Shown here in pieces: positions 1 to 8,381 of a stretch of 64,000 nt of DNA (position 1 is the first letter of the stretch; the number at the start of each line of letters is the position of its first letter). The notes under the pieces are model-generated. The model did no database searches. It saw only the letters and a list, made by a program, of their open reading frames with translations, and had not been told where the DNA came from. A program made the translations under genes and the position numbers. The stretch comes from Pseudomonas sp. ZH-FAD (GTDB taxonomy: Bacteria; Pseudomonadota; Gammaproteobacteria; Pseudomonadales; Pseudomonadaceae): contig NZ_PGLR01000013.1 in assembly GCF_002803095.1 (NCBI RefSeq), positions 62,001 through 126,000 on the forward strand, written 5' to 3'.

Positions 1-1159
1 TCTTCACCACCAGCTCGCGGCTGTCCTGGCGCCGAGCGTGGGCACCATAGGTGGCCTCGCTACCCAGCAGCTCGACGCTGACCTCCTGGTAACGGCCCCA
101 GCCACGTTCGGCGAACATCTCTTCTGTCTTGTTGATGATCGCCTGGCTGACCCGCTCGGCCTTGGCCACGGCATCGATACCTGCGAGCACGCAGCTGGCG
201 GTGCAGCGAAAACCGTCCGGGTGGGTGGCGCTGACCTTGTATTGCCCGGTGGGCGGCAGGCCGCGCGCACCCTGCAGCTGCACCCGGTGGTCGCCGACCT
301 GGCTCAGCGCGACCTGGGTGAAATCGCAGACCACATCCGGCAGCAGATAGGCGCGCGGGTCGCCAATCTCGTAGAGCATCTGCTCGCCAACGGTAAAAGG
401 CGTGACCAGGCCGCCGGAACCCTCCGGCTTGGTCACGACGAAACGGCCATCATCCTCGACCTCGACGATGGGGAAACCGATGTGCTCGTAGTCCGGCACG
501 TCGCGCCAGTCGGTGAAGTTGCCACCGGTGCACTGCGCACCGCATTCGATGATGTGCCCGGCCAGCGCAGCCTGGGCCAGCTTGTCGTAGTCGCTCCAGG
601 ACCAGCCGAACTCGTGCACCAGGGCGGCGCTGACCACCGCGCTGTCGACCACGCGGCCGGTGATGACGATGTCGGCGCCCTGTTCCAGCGCGGCGACGAT
701 GCCCGGTGCGCCCAGGTAGGCGTTGACCGACACGCAGAAGGGCGGCAGCGGCGCGCCCGTGAACATCTCGCGGGTGCCGGCCTTGACCAGCTCACCGAGC
801 TTGGGCTGCAGGTTGTCGCCATGCAGTACGGCGATCTTCAGCTGTACGCCGGCCTGTTCGCAGGCGGCGCTCAGGGCGGCGGCGCAGGCCATCGGGTTGA
901 CCCCGCCAGCGTTGCTGATGACGCGGATGTTCTTCGTCGCGATGTTGCCCAGCAGCGGGGTGAGCACCTCGATGAAATCGCGGGCATAGCCGTCGTCAGG
1001 CTTCTTCATACGGGCGCCGGCCATGATCGACATGGTGATCTCGGCCAGGTAGTCGAACACCAGGTAATCCAGTTCGGCACCCTGAACCAGTTGAGCGGCA
1101 GCGGTGGAGGTATCGCCCCAGAAGGCGGAGGCGCAGCCGATGCGTACGGTTTTGTTCAT
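1..1159 (-). CDS. AtuA-like DUF1446 family protein (partial, 3' end beyond window)
   Basis: About 386 codons are visible; the C-terminus runs off the left edge. The protein starts [17 protein letters not shown] and continues with a glycine/alanine-rich fold typical of the acyclic terpene utilisation AtuA family (DUF1446), for example [17 protein letters not shown] and the [15 protein letters not shown] stretch. AtuA-family proteins are encoded with carboxylases and acyl-CoA dehydrogenases in terpene or branched-acyl catabolism; their exact reaction is not settled. The gene diverges from a TetR regulator at 1381, with two palindromic operators between them. The family is clear. Whether this is true AtuA or a paralogue cannot be decided without the downstream genes. 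Confidence 0.8.
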   Translation of the reverse strand, partial: MNKTVRIGCASAFWGDTSTAAAQLVQGAELDYLVFDYLAEITMSIMAGARMKKPDDGYARDFIEVLTPLLGNIATKNIRVISNAGGVNPMACAAALSAACEQAGVQLKIAVLHGDNLQPKLGELVKAGTREMFTGAPLPPFCVSVNAYLGAPGIVAALEQGADIVITGRVVDSAVVSAALVHEFGWSWSDYDKLAQAALAGHIIECGAQCTGGNFTDWRDVPDYEHIGFPIVEVEDDGRFVVTKPEGSGGLVTPFTVGEQMLYEIGDPRAYLLPDVVCDFTQVALSQVGDHRVQLQGARGLPPTGQYKVSATHPDGFRCTASCVLAGIDAVAKAERVSQAIINKTEEMFAERGWGRYQEVSVELLGSEATYGAHARRQDSRELVVK

Positions 1160-1200
1160 TGGAATTGGCCCGTCACACATTGAGAAGATGAGTCGACATT

Positions 1201-1218
1201 ACCAAGCAAGCGCTTGGT
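1201..1218. promoter_or_regulatory. Palindromic TetR-type operator, copy 1
   Basis: ACCAAGCAAGCGCTTGGT is a perfect 7-4-7 inverted repeat, 42 bp upstream of the AtuA-like start codon. A second copy lies at 1258-1275 and a third at 61353-61370. The size and symmetry fit a TetR-family site, and the nearest regulator is the TetR gene at 1381. Binding is inferred. Confidence 0.7.
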
Positions 1219-1257
1219 TGAAAAGTGGCGAGAGACGGCAATTCGGCCAAAAATACG

Positions 1258-1275
1258 CCCAAGCGCTTGCTTGGT
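1258..1275. promoter_or_regulatory. Palindromic TetR-type operator, copy 2
   Basis: On the minus strand this reads ACCAAGCAAGCGCTTGGG, the same 7-4-7 palindrome as copy 1 with one end mismatch. It is inverted relative to copy 1 and 57 bp away. It lies between the AtuA-like gene and the TetR gene, so it could serve autoregulation. Confidence 0.7.
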
Positions 1276-1380
1276 CAGCGCCTGCCGCATACATTTCATC
1301 AAGCAAGACAAGCACTTGCCGGCAGCATAGAGAATTCATCAGAACAATCGCCGTGCAAGGCAATCAGGGGAGAAGTCAGC

Positions 1381-2004
1381 GTGGACGAACACAGAGCCCA
1401 GGCCGTGATGCAGGAGCTGGTCGCCAGCGGCCAGGTAACCGATCCAGACAGTGCCCGTGGCAAGCTGTTGCAGATGGCCGCTCACCTGTTTCGCAGCAAG
1501 GGTTACGAGCGCACGACGGTGCGCGATCTGGCTGCCGCCATCGGTATTCAGTCCGGCAGCATCTTTCACCACTTCAAGAGCAAGGACGAAATTCTGCGCT
1601 CGGTGATGGAGGAAACCATCGTCTACAACACTGCACTGATGCGCGCTGCACTGGCCGAGGCGCAGGGCACCCGCGAGCGGCTGCTGGCGCTGATCCGCTG
1701 CGAGCTGCAGTCGATCATGGGTGGTACCGGCGAGGCCATGGCGGTTCTGGTCTACGAATGGCGTTCCCTTTCGGAGGAGGGCCAGGCGCAGGTACTGGCC
1801 TTGCGTGATACCTACGAGCAGATCTGGCTGGCGGTATTGGGCGAGGCGCGCGAGGCCGGATACTTCAAGGGCGACCCGTTCATTCAGCGGCGTTTTCTCA
1901 CCGGTGCGCTGAGCTGGACCAATACCTGGTTCCGCTCGCAGGGACCAATGACGCTGGATCAGCTGGCCGAAGAAGCGTTGTCATTGGTGTGTAAGGAAGC
2001 CTGA
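1381..2004 (+). CDS. TetR/AcrR family transcriptional regulator
   Basis: A 207-aa repressor. The N-terminal helix-turn-helix is clear (KLLQMAAHLFRSKGYERTT, then VRDLAAAIGIQSGSIFHHFKSK). The C-terminal ligand domain resembles TetR regulators of acyl-CoA catabolism. I chose the GTG at 1381 because AGGGGAGA sits 7 bp upstream; the frame is open back to 1225 but has no comparable ribosome site there. The gene diverges from the AtuA-like gene, and two palindromes lie between them. By family and position it probably represses the AtuA-like gene and itself. A matching site before the acyl-CoA dehydrogenase at 61404 suggests a wider regulon. AtuR-like function is possible but unproven. Confidence 0.9.
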   Translation: MDEHRAQAVMQELVASGQVTDPDSARGKLLQMAAHLFRSKGYERTTVRDLAAAIGIQSGSIFHHFKSKDEILRSVMEETIVYNTALMRAALAEAQGTRERLLALIRCELQSIMGGTGEAMAVLVYEWRSLSEEGQAQVLALRDTYEQIWLAVLGEAREAGYFKGDPFIQRRFLTGALSWTNTWFRSQGPMTLDQLAEEALSLVCKEA

Positions 2005-2014
2005 GCGAATTCGG

Positions 2015-2191
2015 CTAGGTTCTGTACGAAAAGTGCCTGCGCTCGGTGATGCTTCGTTAAAAACAGGCTGGAACGCCAGCCCGGTCAAATGCTCATTTAC
2101 AGCTCGTAAACTCGAATGCGAGCCCAGTCCGTTCCTCACCTGTTTTTGCCTCGCCTGACCTTCGTTCGACGACTTCTCGTACAGAACCTAG
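2015..2191. repeat. MITE-like palindromic element A
   Basis: A 177-bp non-coding element. Its terminal inverted repeats match at 19 of 20 positions: CTAGGTTCTGTACGAAAAGT at the left and the complement of CTAGGTTCTGTACGAGAAGT at the right. The core (about 2055-2149) is itself an imperfect inverted repeat beginning AAAAACAGG and ending CCTGTTTTT. The core is nearly identical to that of the element at 4691-4882, but the outer ends differ. There is no coding potential, so mobilisation would have to be in trans. Confidence 0.8.
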
Positions 2192-2272
2192 GATAGGAGC
2201 AACTGCCGGTTTTCGGCTCGAACACGGACGCTGGGGTGTTCCCGCATTGTGATCCGTGACGAGAGGTCGAGT

Positions 2273-3058
2273 TTGCGCGCACTAGCCTTTTGCCTGTTGT
2301 GCTGTCTTGCGCTGTTGCATGTACCTGCTGCCCTTGCCCTGCAGGAGGTGCGTGTCGGTGGTTATCACTTCCCGCCATACCTGGACAAACCCGAATCACC
2401 TTATCCGCAAGGCTTGGTGCCCGAGTTGTTACGCGCGCTCAATGCGGCGCAGCAGCAATACCGTTTTGTTCTGGTGCCGACCTCGGCAACCCGCCGTTAC
2501 CGCGACCTCGAGAGCGGACGCTTCGATCTGATGTTCTTCGAGTCCACTCGCTGGGGCTGGCAGGGCACGTCATACCTGGCCGTGGGGCTGGATATCGATG
2601 ATGCGGAAGTCTATGTCGCCGCGGCGGAGCCGGGGCGTGGGCAAGACTATTTCGAGGATTTCAACGACAAGCGCATGGCGCTCTACAACGGCTATCACTA
2701 TGGTTTTGCCAGTTTCGATGCCGACCCTGATTATCTCGCACGCACGTTCAATGCGCTGTTGTCCTATTCCCACGATAGCAACCTGCGCATGCTGCTGGCG
2801 CGGCGCGTCGATATCGCCGTGGTGACGCGCTCGTACCTGGAGCTGTTTCTGCATCGGCATCCGGAAATGCTGCCCGAGTTGCTGGTTTCCGATCGGCTGG
2901 ATCAGCTCTATCACCATCAGGTGCTGCTGCGGCCCAAGGGGCCGCTGAGCCCGGCTGAAGTTGCCGAGTTGTTGAACCGGCTGCAGGCCAGTGGAGAACT
3001 ATCGAAGCTACTTGGGCGCTATCGTCTGACATTGGGCAACAAAGTGTCAGTGCGGTGA
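2273..3058 (+). CDS. Periplasmic substrate-binding protein, SBP_bac_3 type (copy 1)
   Basis: About 261 aa with a Sec signal peptide (MRALAFCLLCCLALLHVPAALA) and a bacterial family 3 solute-binding fold. The TTG at 2273 has AGAGG 6 bp upstream; a GTG at 2249 is an alternative with a poorer ribosome site. The family binds amino acids or similar small ligands in the periplasm, but no ABC permease or ATPase gene lies nearby. The protein could therefore feed a transporter elsewhere or act as a sensor partner. A paralogue follows 76 bp downstream, sharing motifs such as HYGFA, SHDSNL and VTRS, so the pair arose by tandem duplication. Ligand unknown. Confidence 0.8.
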   Translation: MRALAFCLLCCLALLHVPAALALQEVRVGGYHFPPYLDKPESPYPQGLVPELLRALNAAQQQYRFVLVPTSATRRYRDLESGRFDLMFFESTRWGWQGTSYLAVGLDIDDAEVYVAAAEPGRGQDYFEDFNDKRMALYNGYHYGFASFDADPDYLARTFNALLSYSHDSNLRMLLARRVDIAVVTRSYLELFLHRHPEMLPELLVSDRLDQLYHHQVLLRPKGPLSPAEVAELLNRLQASGELSKLLGRYRLTLGNKVSVR

Positions 3059-3134
3059 AAATCCATCTGGTCGGTCAGGAGAGACTGGAGTAGTGTGCAG
3101 CACACTGAGAGAAGGAATTTTTTGGGGACTCGAG

Positions 3135-3953
3135 ATGCGGCATGCGCGGTGCAGGGTTCATGGATGTTTGGGTGCCTTGTGTCTCTTGCTAGTGGATTCT
3201 CTCTATGCGGCCGACGTGGTCAAGGTCGGTGGCGCGCACTTTCCCCCCTATGTGATCAAGTCCAACCTGCACGACTCGAGTGGCTTGCTACCGCAACTGC
3301 TCGAAGCGCTCAACCGAGAGCAGAGCGAATACCACTTCACCATGTTGCCCACCGCCATCGTGCGTCGTTTCAGTGACCTGCAGCGCGGGCGTATCGACAT
3401 GGCGATTTTCGAGAATCCGCAATGGGGATGGCAGGACATCGACGCTGAAGCTGTCGATATGAGGCTGGAAGATGCTGAGTTGTTCGTCGCCAGGAACGAG
3501 GCGCTGCGCGACCAGAGTTACTTCGAACAGCTCGAAGGCAAGCGCCTGGCGCTTTATCGCGGTTATCACTACGGATTTGCCCAGTTCAACAGCGATCCGG
3601 AGTTCCTGACCAGCACCTTCAATGCCAACCTCGGTCACTCCCACGACAGCAACCTGCTGATGGTGATACGCGGGCGCGCCGATGTCGCATTGGTCACTCG
3701 CTCCAATCTCTATGACTTCCTTGAGCGCAATCGCGATTATGCACGCCAGTTACTGATCTCCGAGCGTGTCGATCAGATCTATCGTCATCATGCGATGATT
3801 CGTGCCGGCGCGCCGATAACTCCCGAACGCTTCGCTGCCTTGCTCGAGCAGTTGCGGGAGAAGGGCGAGTTGCAACGCATCTTCTCGCCTTACCGCATTG
3901 CCGTCACGCAAGACGTAACGGATAGCTCAGCAACAGAATATGCAGCAGATTGA
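3135..3953 (+). CDS. Periplasmic substrate-binding protein, SBP_bac_3 type (copy 2)
   Basis: 272 aa. The start at ATG 3135 follows GGGG about 8 bp upstream and gives a signal peptide ending near LYAADVVKVGG. The sequence is collinear with the preceding gene over its whole length (roughly half the residues identical by eye, for example YHYGFAQF, HSHDSNL, LVTRSN). It has no transporter partner in the window. Its last 50 bp overlap the 3' end of the convergent CPBP protease gene, so the two transcripts would be complementary there. The C-terminal 15 or so residues extend beyond copy 1 and may be a late addition. Confidence 0.8.
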   Translation: MRHARCRVHGCLGALCLLLVDSLYAADVVKVGGAHFPPYVIKSNLHDSSGLLPQLLEALNREQSEYHFTMLPTAIVRRFSDLQRGRIDMAIFENPQWGWQDIDAEAVDMRLEDAELFVARNEALRDQSYFEQLEGKRLALYRGYHYGFAQFNSDPEFLTSTFNANLGHSHDSNLLMVIRGRADVALVTRSNLYDFLERNRDYARQLLISERVDQIYRHHAMIRAGAPITPERFAALLEQLREKGELQRIFSPYRIAVTQDVTDSSATEYAAD

Positions 3954-4662
3954 CCGCTGTGTGCAGCGCGATGGCCAGGCTCAGACGGCCGCTGTAGTGA
4001 AAGGCCAGGCCATAACCGAGGCCAGCGCAGGTCGCCACCACGGCAAATAGCGCGCTGAAAGGCAGATGGGCCGCGCCGAACAAGCCGGCCGTCAACAGCA
4101 AGCCGGGCCAGATGCCCAGGCGCTTGATCAGGGCGGTCTGTAGCAGGCCGCGAAAGAGCAATTCCTCCGCCAGCACCGCCACGCAGAGATTGACCGCCAG
4201 CCACAACAGCAGACCCTGCGGCCATTTGGGTTGCCAGGTGACCAGGCCCAGCGCCATGGCCAGCAGCGGCACAAGCAGCAGGGTGGCGATGCACGTCAGC
4301 CAGGCATTTTTCAGCGAAAGCACGGGTCTGCGTGGCTGCCCCAGCCACCAGGTGAACAGGGCGCTGCCCAGCAGCAGCTTGTCCCAGGACAGGCGCAGGC
4401 CATAGGGCGCCGCATCAGCACTGATGAGACGTGGCTGCCAGAGTTGCCAGGGGCTGAAACCGGGTATGAGGTGCGCCGCCAGGGCGATTCCGCCAAGCAG
4501 GATCAGAGGTAGCCATAGCCAGTTTGGCAGATGCGATTGTCCGGCCAGCAGGACGATGACGAATGCGCTACCCAGCAGCAGGCCGACGGGTTGGATGAAA
4601 CCCAGGCCGGTGCCCAGGGCCAGGATCAGAGCGGGGAGCAGTAAGCGCAGATGCAGGGGCAT
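3904..4662 (-). CDS. CPBP family intramembrane glutamic endopeptidase
   Basis: 252 aa with about eight hydrophobic segments. The family signature is present in order: EELLFRG (motif 1, two glutamates plus arginine), FGAAH (motif 2) and HTAVN (motif 3). CPBP/Abi proteins are membrane proteases related to the CAAX prenyl endopeptidase; bacterial members have varied or unknown substrates. I used the ATG at 4662 because AGGAGAGG lies just upstream. The frame stays open to 4764, but that extension enters the MITE-like repeat and is unlikely to be translated. It is convergent with the second substrate-binding protein and overlaps it by 50 bp. Confidence 0.85.
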   Translation of the reverse strand: MPLHLRLLLPALILALGTGLGFIQPVGLLLGSAFVIVLLAGQSHLPNWLWLPLILLGGIALAAHLIPGFSPWQLWQPRLISADAAPYGLRLSWDKLLLGSALFTWWLGQPRRPVLSLKNAWLTCIATLLLVPLLAMALGLVTWQPKWPQGLLLWLAVNLCVAVLAEELLFRGLLQTALIKRLGIWPGLLLTAGLFGAAHLPFSALFAVVATCAGLGYGLAFHYSGRLSLAIALHTAVNLLHILLLSYPLRLA

Positions 4663-4690
4663 GGCACCTCTCCTGGAGAAGGCGCGCAGT

Positions 4691-4882
4691 CTAGCAGGCA
4701 GTCGAAAAACTACCTGCGTTGCTATTGCAGCGTTAAAAACAGGCTGGAACGCCAGCCCGGTCAAATGCTCATTTACAACTCGTAAAGTCGAGCGCGACTC
4801 CGACCGTTCCTCGCCTGTTTTTGCGGGGCCGCCATCGGTATTGCATTAGCTGCCTCGCCTACGTTTTTCAACAACCTGCTAG
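4691..4882. repeat. MITE-like palindromic element B
   Basis: A 192-bp element. Its terminal inverted repeats match at 17 of 20 positions (left CTAGCAGGCAGTCGAAAAAC; right complement CTAGCAGGTTGTTGAAAAAC). The core at about 4731-4824 matches the core of element A almost base for base (AAAAACAGGCTGGAACGCC onward), while the ends are unrelated to those of A. It sits between two minus-strand genes and carries no ORF of its own. Confidence 0.8.
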
Positions 4883-4931
4883 CAGGCTGCGTTGCGGGCA
4901 GTCTTGGCGTTACCTGACAGGACGAGGGCGT

Positions 4932-5105
4932 TTAGCGCTGACGCTCGCGCGCGTCCTTGGCTTCCTGCTCGATGGCGCGTTTACGCATGCGTTCGAGCTG
5001 GTCTTCGCTCAGGGGCATTTTCTTGGCACTGCTGCGCAGCACCAGCAGGCTACCGATCACTGAGCCAAACACCAGAACCAGCAGCAGCCAGACGTACCAG
5101 GGCAT
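4932..5105 (-). CDS. DUF2897 family small membrane protein
   Basis: A 57-aa protein, MPWYVWLLLVLVFGSVIGSL..., with one N-terminal transmembrane helix (residues 3-23) followed by a charged, probably helical tail (KKMPLSEDQLERMRKRA). GAGGAG lies 6-8 bp upstream of the ATG. It matches the widespread Pseudomonas DUF2897 family in length and motif, which has no known function. It lies 55 bp downstream of the eutC stop codon, on the same strand. Confidence 0.8.
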   Translation of the reverse strand: MPWYVWLLLVLVFGSVIGSLLVLRSSAKKMPLSEDQLERMRKRAIEQEAKDARERQR

Positions 5106-5160
5106 GATGACTCCTCATGGGGCAATAGAGTTATCACCATAACCCGCGTGCCGGGTCTTG

Positions 5161-5925
5161 TCAGTCGGCCTGTAGCGCCACCGGCTGCAGGTTGCTGTCG
5201 TCCTTGAGCTTCACGCCACTCAGTTGCTGGCGCAGCGCCTGGCGCGCCAGGTAGACGAGTTTGTGTGCCGCCAGCTGGTAAGGCAGGCCCTCGGGACGTA
5301 CGTTGGAGATGCAGTTGCGCGCGCTGTCCAGGCAGCCCACCCGCGGCGCGTAGGTCAGATACAGGCCGAGGCTGTCCGGCGAGGTCAGCCTCGGCCGCTC
5401 ACCGATCATCACGATCACCAGACGTGCGCGCAGGGCTTCACCGATGCCGTCGCCAATCGCCACGCGCCCCTGTTCGGCCAGCACCAGCGGGGTGTTGGCC
5501 CAGTCGGTATCGAAGCGATCGCGCAGGGCTTGCAACAGCGGCAGGGCATGGCGCTGCACGGCGACGGCCGACAAGCCATCGGCCAGCACGATAGCGATTT
5601 CCGGTGCGGGCAGTTCGTGTTGCAGCTGCACACGGCAGTCGCCATGCAGGTGTTGGCCGTGATCCGGGCGCAGCAGGTAGGTTTGCCGGTCGTCGGCGTT
5701 GCTGCGTACTTTCAGGGTACGAAAGCCTGCCGTATGCAACTGATGCTTGAGTTCGCCGAAGCCCAGCGGACGATGCACCGCATCGCGCGCCTGGGCATGG
5801 GCCTGGCCGAACTTCAGCACCTCGCGGGTGGGCAGGCTGCAGCCGACGCGGCCGAGCGCTATGCGTGCCGAGGTATGTGCGGGCAGTTCGTCCCAGGGAT
5901 TTTGCTGAATCAGATCATTGGCCAT
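5161..5925 (-). CDS. eutC: Ethanolamine ammonia-lyase small subunit
   Basis: 254 aa, intact, with typical EutC sequence: GRVGCSLPT near the N-terminus, IVLADGLSA in the middle, and SNVRPEGLPYQLAA near the C-terminus. EutC is the small subunit of the adenosylcobalamin-dependent lyase that converts ethanolamine to acetaldehyde and ammonia; it cannot act without EutB. Its ATG overlaps the stop of the upstream eutB remnant (TGATG), the normal coupled arrangement. Because eutB is disrupted here, this subunit is probably not functional in this strain unless another eutB exists elsewhere. Confidence 0.9.
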   Translation of the reverse strand: MANDLIQQNPWDELPAHTSARIALGRVGCSLPTREVLKFGQAHAQARDAVHRPLGFGELKHQLHTAGFRTLKVRSNADDRQTYLLRPDHGQHLHGDCRVQLQHELPAPEIAIVLADGLSAVAVQRHALPLLQALRDRFDTDWANTPLVLAEQGRVAIGDGIGEALRARLVIVMIGERPRLTSPDSLGLYLTYAPRVGCLDSARNCISNVRPEGLPYQLAAHKLVYLARQALRQQLSGVKLKDDSNLQPVALQAD

Positions 5926-6845
5926 CACGCGGCTCCCGATATGTGCGGCAGTTGCTTGAGCAGGTGGTGGCCACGGCCGATAGCGCGCTGCCCTGGCCGG
6001 TTTTATCGCCGAGGGTGCCGCGACCGAGCGACAGCGTGGCTTCGTGGGCTTCGCGAAGGATTGCCAGGGATACGCCGAAGCCGGCGTTGGTGGCTTCGGT
6101 GCCGGCGATGGAGTGGAACACCAGGTCGATCGGCGCGCCGGCCTCGATGGCCTGGATCTGCGTGGTGACGTGGGGGAGCACGCAGCTCTGCAGGGGGATT
6201 TCGAAGTGTTGCCGCCGCCCATCATCTGCCACAGGCGCATCAGCGTCGGCAGCGAATCGCTGGCCGGGTTGATACCGACCGTGGCGTCGCCGGAGCCATA
6301 CAGCAGGCCGTCGAGCATGCTGGCGGCGATGCCGCGCACGTCGTCGGTGGGGTGATTGGGCTGCAGGCGCACGACCAGGTGGCCGGGCAGGCCCAGGGTG
6401 TTGCGAAAGCGGCTGATCACCTGGCATTTGCGCGCCACCAGATCAGGTCCTGATTGCGCATCAGCTTGCTCACGGCGGCAACCATCTCCGGCGTCAGCCC
6501 GGCGGCTACGGCCGCCAGGCGCGCGCTGTCGGTCTTCTCCAGCAGCAGCCAGTCGCGCAGGTCGCCAACCGTGAGGTGGCTGATCGGGGCAAATGCAGTG
6601 GCATCGTGGCGGTCGATGATCAGGCGGGTGACTTCGTCCTGCTCGTAGGGAATAAGCGCCTCGTCGAGAAAGCGCCCCAGCGGCACCTCGGCCAGGGCCA
6701 GCTTGGCCGCCATGCGCTCTTCGTAGGTAGCGGCGGCCAGCCCTGCCAGGTAATCGCCGGAACGCGCCGGGCTGGCCTTGGCCAACAGCGTCTTGAGGTC
6801 GGCGAAGCGGTAGACCAGGCTGCCGATGGTGGTTTGATAGGGCAT
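5925..6845 (-). pseudogene. eutB: Degraded ethanolamine ammonia-lyase large subunit
   Basis: The remnant is about 307 codons long, against roughly 450-465 for intact EutB. Three reading-frame pieces carry clear EutB sequence. The first (from the ATG at 6845) runs MPYQTTIGSLVYRFADL to KLMRNQDLI. The second carries QVISRFRNTLGLPG to PTLMRLWQMM. The third carries EIPLQSCVLPHVTTQIQ to TGQGSALSA. One frameshift near 6441 looks like a lost C, a second lies near 6210-6220, and about six residues are missing before TGQGS. After GQGSALSA the gene jumps, in another frame, to what looks like the authentic C-terminus (GHHLLKQLPHISGAA, stop). About 170 internal codons are therefore deleted. Not functional as read. 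Confidence 0.9.
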
Positions 6846-7076
6846 GGCTGCAACCTGCTGCAAAAGGATGTGCTTGCCGTGCAGTGCTCATGCCAGAGGG
6901 CCGGCCGCCCGAGATTGGCGCTCCGTAGAAGCAGGCCGGCTATCTCAGGAGCTGGAAAATGGTGCGGAGGCGGGTCTGGCGCACCAGGGTGGCGCGCCGG
7001 CAGCGTGATGTCTGTCACATGATTGCAACTTGGCGCTGTTTGAATGACGGCTTTCCGATAGCAGGGGAGGCCGTTC

Positions 7077-8381
7077 GTGACCCAAGCCAGAGCGCTGCAA
7101 TCGCTGATGCGAGCCGTGAAGCCGCTCGCTGCGTCGATGAGCATCAACGAGGTGGCCGATCTGTTTCTGGCGGCTGAACACCGCGCCTTTCTCTCCCTGC
7201 CGGTGGTGGACGAGAACAACCGGCCACTCGGCCTGGTCAGTCGCGCCACCCTGCAGGACATCTTCATGCAGCGCTTCGGGCGCGACCTGCGTGGTCGTCA
7301 TCCGGTTGGCGAGGTGATGAACGACGCGCCGCTGATCGTCAGCCTGGAAGCCAGTCTGGAAGAGGCTTCCAAGCAGGTCACCGCCCAGCTGCAATACCCG
7401 ATCACCGAGGACTTCGTCCTTATCGATGCCCAGGGCGAATACTGCGGTCTGGGTACGGTGCTGGATCTGCTCAAGGCCATGGAAGCACGTGTCGCCCAGC
7501 GCAACCGCGTACTGCGCCAGGCGCTGGTGGATCTCAAGGAGTCCCAGGCGCAGTTGCTGCAATCGGAGAAGATGGCGTCGCTCGGTCAGATGGTCGCCGG
7601 CGTCGCCCACGAGTTGAACACGCCACTGGGCTACGTGAAGAACAACGTGCAGCTGCTGCGTGAATTGAGCGAGCCACTGTTCGAACTCGCCGCCGCACAG
7701 GCGCGCCTAGGCCAGTGCCTGAACGACCCCGACTGCGACGAGGCGAGCCTGAGCCAGGCCCTGCAGACCGCCGAACAGGCTCGCCAGCAGGTAGCGCCGG
7801 AGCTGCTGGCCGAGGATCTGCAGCAGCTGTATGGCGACACCCTGTATGGCCTGGAGCAGATTGGCGAGTTGGTGGTGGGCCTGAAGGATTTCGCCCGTCT
7901 CGACCGTGCCATGAGCGAGGAGGTCGACCTCAATGACTGCATCCGCAGCGCGCTGCTGATCGCGCGCAACCACATCAAGGACAAGGCCGAAGTGGTGCAG
8001 CAGCTCGGCGAGCTGCCGCGTATCGCCTGCGCGCCCTCGCAGATCAACCAGGTGCTGCTCAACCTGTTGACCAACGCTGCCCAGGCCATCGATGGCAGCG
8101 GGCGTATCCAGATTCGCAGCTGGGCCGATGCCGAGGGCATCCATGTCTCGCTGCAGGACAATGGCCGTGGCATGCCGCCGGAAGTCATGGCGAAGATCTT
8201 CGATCCTTTCTTCACCACCAAGCCGGTCGGCCAGGGCACCGGCCTCGGGTTGTCCATCAGCTACAAGATCGTCCAGGACCACGGCGGCCGCATTCGCGTC
8301 GCCTCCGAGCCAGGGCGTGGCACGCGTTTTCTGATCAGCCTGCCGCTGCCCGCTACTGTCGCCATTAAAAGGAGCGCCTGA
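7077..8381 (+). CDS. CBS-domain sensor histidine kinase
   Basis: 434 aa, no transmembrane segment. Residues 10-135 hold a pair of CBS motifs (MSINEVADLFLAAEHRAFLSLPVVDE and EDFVLIDAQGEYCGL). A coiled-coil stretch (135-165) leads to a HisKA-type phosphoacceptor, GVAHELNTPLG with His178. The HATPase domain follows (NQVLLNLLTNAAQAID, DNGRGM, FDPFFTTKPVGQGTGLGLSI). CBS pairs often bind adenylates or SAM, so this is likely a soluble sensor of a nucleotide signal. The GTG at 7077 has AGGGGAGG 6 bp upstream. The stop overlaps the start of the response regulator (TGATG), so the two form a coupled pair. Confidence 0.9.
   Translation: MTQARALQSLMRAVKPLAASMSINEVADLFLAAEHRAFLSLPVVDENNRPLGLVSRATLQDIFMQRFGRDLRGRHPVGEVMNDAPLIVSLEASLEEASKQVTAQLQYPITEDFVLIDAQGEYCGLGTVLDLLKAMEARVAQRNRVLRQALVDLKESQAQLLQSEKMASLGQMVAGVAHELNTPLGYVKNNVQLLRELSEPLFELAAAQARLGQCLNDPDCDEASLSQALQTAEQARQQVAPELLAEDLQQLYGDTLYGLEQIGELVVGLKDFARLDRAMSEEVDLNDCIRSALLIARNHIKDKAEVVQQLGELPRIACAPSQINQVLLNLLTNAAQAIDGSGRIQIRSWADAEGIHVSLQDNGRGMPPEVMAKIFDPFFTTKPVGQGTGLGLSISYKIVQDHGGRIRVASEPGRGTRFLISLPLPATVAIKRSA

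Noticed and set aside
5161..6891. A single 576-codon minus-strand frame over the eut locus
   Set aside because: It joins intact eutC to frame-shifted pieces of eutB; only parts of it resemble protein families, so I split it into eutC and a pseudogene.
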